Of a DNA stretch of 64,000 bases, positions 60,459 through 64,000 are shown piece after piece (position 1 is the first letter of the stretch; every line of letters begins with the position of its first letter). Under the pieces are notes generated by a model. That model was given only the letters and a program-made list of their open reading frames with translations, was not told the origin of the DNA and did no database searches. The position numbers were made by a program, and so were the translations under genes. This DNA comes from Rhinopomastus cyanomelas (lineage: Eukaryota > Chordata > Aves > Bucerotiformes > Rhinopomastidae). Location of the stretch: the NCBI GenBank assembly GCA_013400115.1, contig VXBP01004182.1, forward strand, positions 466,632-530,631. The letters are read 5' to 3'.

Positions 60459-61071
60459 GTCCTTTAAATTTGCTGCTGCTGTCACTGGCTTGTATGCAAT
60501 CCAGGATTTCTCTCCATCAGACCTACAAAACTAGCAGAGTCAAAGCCTAAAGAGTTAAATGTTAGATGAGCTGTATGGCAGACTGGGTATTTTATATGTG
60601 GCACTGAGTTCTAGAGACTACAGAGATTTAATCCATGTGTACAAGTGGACCATCTGACCAAGTGGGCTGTACAGTGAAAGTTAATGTGTGATCAGCCCTT
60701 GCAAGAATGACAGAAGTTACTTTCTATAAAACCAGACAAAGGAAGAACGAGGCAGTTTTTACCTGTTAATCACGTAGCTCCTATCAGGTTGGCAGTTACT
60801 CAAGGGTTATGAACTAGTTTATTATAAAACCAGGGTGCTGCTTTTTTCCCCTTGGTGGCACAGAGCCAGTACTTTGCTGGTGTGTGCAATGTCCTCTACT
60901 TGTGTGCATCTCTTCTCAAGGGGAGCCTGTAGCAGAAGCTGAAACTCACTTGAAGATATCAGGTATGGATGTGGCACTGGGGGTGTTAACACTTCTGTCA
61001 CCGCCTGTGGCATTGGTTTTGGTTAGTCCTGAGTTGAAGTCAGAGCTTATGTTCCCGTAAAACATATACCC

Positions 61072-61171
61072 ATCCTGTGCGACTGGATCTAGGTGATCTT
61101 GCTGTGGCGGGGGGATCGGACTGGATGGTCTTTCCAAGTCCCTTCCAACCCCTAATGTTCTGTGATTCTGT
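61072..61171 (+). mobile_element. CR1 tail fragment
   Basis: CATCCTGTGCGACTGGATC through TTCTGTGATTCTGTGAATAC. Confidence 0.92.
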
Positions 61172-64000
61172 GAATACTTCCTGGAACCAGTTTATTGCTG
61201 TTTTATTAGATATTTTTCTCTGTCTGTAGTCAGTAGCATTGAATAGTTTTTTAAAGTGTATAACAGCTGGTCTTTAATTTGCGATGCTGCATCTGCAAAG
61301 TACTATGATGCTGTGCGTATGCAAAACTGCAGTCAGAACTCAGTGGCAGAATTTCTTTGAGAGAAAGTGGAAACTCTTCTTTGCTTGCTGTGGTCTCCTC
61401 TGAATGAACGAATGCTTCTGCACAGCAAACATCTTTGAGTCTGCAAAAACTGAGCTGATTGAACTTGTGACCTGGTTGCCTTGAGACATACTAAGTATCT
61501 TGATTAGTTCTTCAGTTAGTACTGCAAAATAATATCATAGCAAGCATGTTGCTTTTTCCAGTTTTTACAGACCATGTTGATCTGCTTTTCCAGATAAATT
61601 AATCATATTATAGATTTGTTAGGCAGAGTAATCCAGTAGAGCTAAATAATGCCACTGTACTTACTGTATTTTCCTTGGCTGTAGATGGTGTTGAGAGCAC
61701 TTCAAATGCTCTGTCAGCTAGTTCATATTATATGTCAGTGTTAAATATAGCCAGTTGATGGACAGTCTCTCAGTTCTAGAAGAGGATCTGAAAGGGCACA
61801 CGGTGCATGGGAGCAGATGAATCTTTCAGTGGCCTTAACTATCTGATTCCATTGACACTCTTCACTGTACCAGCCAGAATACAATAATGTCAGCTACGTG
61901 TTGTGTAGCACACAGACTAGATTTGAGAACACAGATGCTTCATAAAATAGTTCATGAACATGAAAGGTTCAGCACATAACCTGACCCAAGCAGTCTGGTT
62001 TCTGCTTACCTATTCAATAAAATCTTTCAAAAAGGATTCAAACCTTGATCTTCCAAGGAAGAACAAACCATAAATGTGCTGTTGTGGTTTGTTTTTTTCA
62101 AGTTCCACCTACTTACTTTAATTTTTACCTGAAAATTCATACTACTTTGTACAAGGACTTAAGCTGCTGCTGAACAGTTTAGCTGTGATATTGATCTTGT
62201 GGAAAACCATGCACAGCCTTTACAATGGCAGCGGGTAAACAACGGATGAATATATAAGTGACTGTGTGTGCAGTTGGGTATGGCATGAGACTTTGAAAAC
62301 CCTATGAGTAGCCTTGTGCCACTTGTAGCAAGGGATGCAGCCTTACTCAGGCTGTGAGTGAGAACCTGTAGAGCTCTAAGTGCTGCAATATCCAAATGAG
62401 AGGATTGTTGGTATTTTTATGTGTGCATTCAGATAAGAAACTTTGGTTTTCTTTGATCACGCACTTGTTCTCAAACAATAGTAAAGTATACTTGCTTACT
62501 TAGGCAGTCCCTGGCTTGGATGTGCTTATCTCTATTACTTCCCTGAGTTTCATTTTATCAATTGCTGTAAAACTGGGAGAAATGTATAAGCATTTGCAGG
62601 ACTTCCTGGACTAGGGGATTGCACCTCCAAGCATCCAAAGTAGTAGATGTCACTTTGAGCTGCTTTTTTCAAGTGTCTTTATCTAAGTAAAAGGGAGATG
62701 CAGTATATAAATCCATTGGAATGTCTGAATGGCTTGTATGCTTACAAATAATAGCCTAAACATGGACATGGAGACAAGAGCCTAGTGTTCTTAAAGACAG
62801 GCCAACAAGAGTGGCCAGAGTTTATGAACAATTAAATAGAAAAGGATCCATCTTAGGAAAGCAGTGGTTATGTGCCAGAAGAGTCTGCAAGCTCTCCTGT
62901 GAATTGCTATACTTGGAGGACCAAATCACCCAAGGCCCTGAGTTTGTGGAAAGTCTGTTATACAACCATTTAGTCACAAGTAGGAGCAAGCTGCTAGGGT
63001 AGATGTACCTGTTAATGTGAATAACTATGTGTTCTGTGATTGTCTGGTATTGTGGTATTGTCATGGTTCGAGCACCTTATGGGAAGTCAGCACCTCTCAC
63101 ACAACTTTAGGATGCCTTATTTCTGTAGCTGTATCCTCAGTTGCCTTTCCACTTCTTCCATACCTTAGTGCCAAGATTTAACTGTGTATCATTCATGCTC
63201 CTTAGTTACTATCACTTGTATGTTACACTGGTGCTTCAGTCTTGAAGCAAGCTGGCAAATAGCTAAGAGGCAAAACCTGGTGGTTGTGCCTGTGACAGTG
63301 AGACGACTGCTTTGGTCAAATGTGCCTGCAAGATTGCTTGCAAGCATAACTTCCCTGTTATTTCTGCTTACCATAGCAAGTGTCTCATGTTGGCTTTGAT
63401 TTTCAACTGAGGAAAGCATCCAGATGTCCCTTTGCTACCCTATGGTTTTGGGGGTTTTTGTTGGAAGTACAGCATTTTCACAGTGCCAGCACTGATGACG
63501 CTCTGTTCTTAAGCAAGCAGTGCAATTAGCAAGTCTCATGCACTTCTAGGATTATCTTTGTACTTACAATGTTGTACGTACGTTGTGTTTAAGTGAAGTT
63601 GTTTTAGGATCTTAACTCATCCTTGCCTCTAATAGTTAGCATTAGATTAGCACCAGTCTAGTTCACGTCAGGGTGTGATGTTACTGAAACTGCACAGGCA
63701 GCTTTGAAACTGTGAGTCTGTGCATTAGGTGTTTTCCCAGTGCTTTGTGATGGAACACGTGTGAGCAACACTGGAGAGAGAGTGTGTTGGGAGGGATGTC
63801 TGGTCACTGCAGACTTCCTCCTGGATGCTACAGTCTCTGCCTTCAGGTGTTCGTGCTAGAAAGGTCAGACTTGTGTGACCAGTTGTGATGTCGTCACATG
63901 AAATGGCTCAAGTAGTTTATGATCTCAATGACTCTGGTTGTTGTGGCCTATAATATGGTTTTCTGCTGAAATGCAGGTGCTGATGGTGCATTTTGTTTGG

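Larger units (their letters stand above)
44064..64000 (+). other. Probable intron 1 of the CpG-island gene (to the right edge)
   Basis: 20 kb of mostly T-rich plus-strand sequence with scattered CR1 fragments. No exon with a recognisable protein is seen. An AT-rich stretch with ATATGTAT-type words lies at about 46567-46665. If the gene is MTUS1, its large first coding exon must lie to the right of the window. Confidence 0.5.

Noticed and set aside
1..64000. CRISPR arrays, operons, bacterial or phage features, tRNA or rRNA genes
   Set aside because: None seen. The window is ordinary bird nuclear DNA with introns and LINEs.

Overview
This window is vertebrate, and almost certainly avian, nuclear DNA. 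It has small exons with GT/AG borders in AT-rich introns, two CpG-island promoters, and about 37 fragments of CR1, the dominant LINE of bird genomes. By my hand-set boundaries these cover roughly 10 kb. Two protein-coding genes can be read with confidence and a third is inferred from its promoter. The order PCM1 - FGL1 - (MTUS1) matches human 8p22, where PCM1 and FGL1 are also divergently transcribed. I cannot fix the species. The abundance of young-looking CR1 copies would suit a CR1-rich neoavian lineage.

Left part (1-8.9 kb), minus strand: the 5' end of PCM1, the centriolar-satellite scaffold. A non-coding first exon lies in a CpG island near 8.5-8.7 kb. It is followed by five coding exons (residues 1-301) in perfect phase, and the gene runs off the left edge. 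The promoter holds a perfect RFX X-box palindrome, a YY1-type motif, and an inverted pair of ZNF143-like sequences. A further in-phase open segment at 691-891 could be an unrecognised cassette exon.

Middle (14.8-28.1 kb), plus strand: the whole coding region of FGL1, a secreted fibrinogen-domain hepatokine and LAG3 ligand. It has seven coding exons and 313 residues, all splice phases close, and an ATTAAA signal lies 52 nt past the stop. Its introns hold several CR1 copies and an exact 49-bp tandem duplication. Its untranslated first exon was not identified.

Right part: 28-43.4 kb is intergenic DNA full of CR1. It includes a 2.1-kb copy with reverse-transcriptase and endonuclease pieces, broken by a 306-base assembly gap. 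A second CpG island at 43.5-44.2 kb has a TATA-like box and a strong splice donor, so it looks like a plus-strand first exon, most likely MTUS1 by synteny. From 44.1 kb to the end I see only intron-like DNA with CR1 fragments and no coding exon.

I found no novel multi-gene system. The most interesting signals are regulatory (X-box, inverted ZNF143-like pair), transcript-structural (candidate PCM1 cassette exon, competing donor), and transposon-historical. The last group includes two hAT elements inserted at the same 8-mer of different CR1 copies, and two CR1-into-CR1 nestings.
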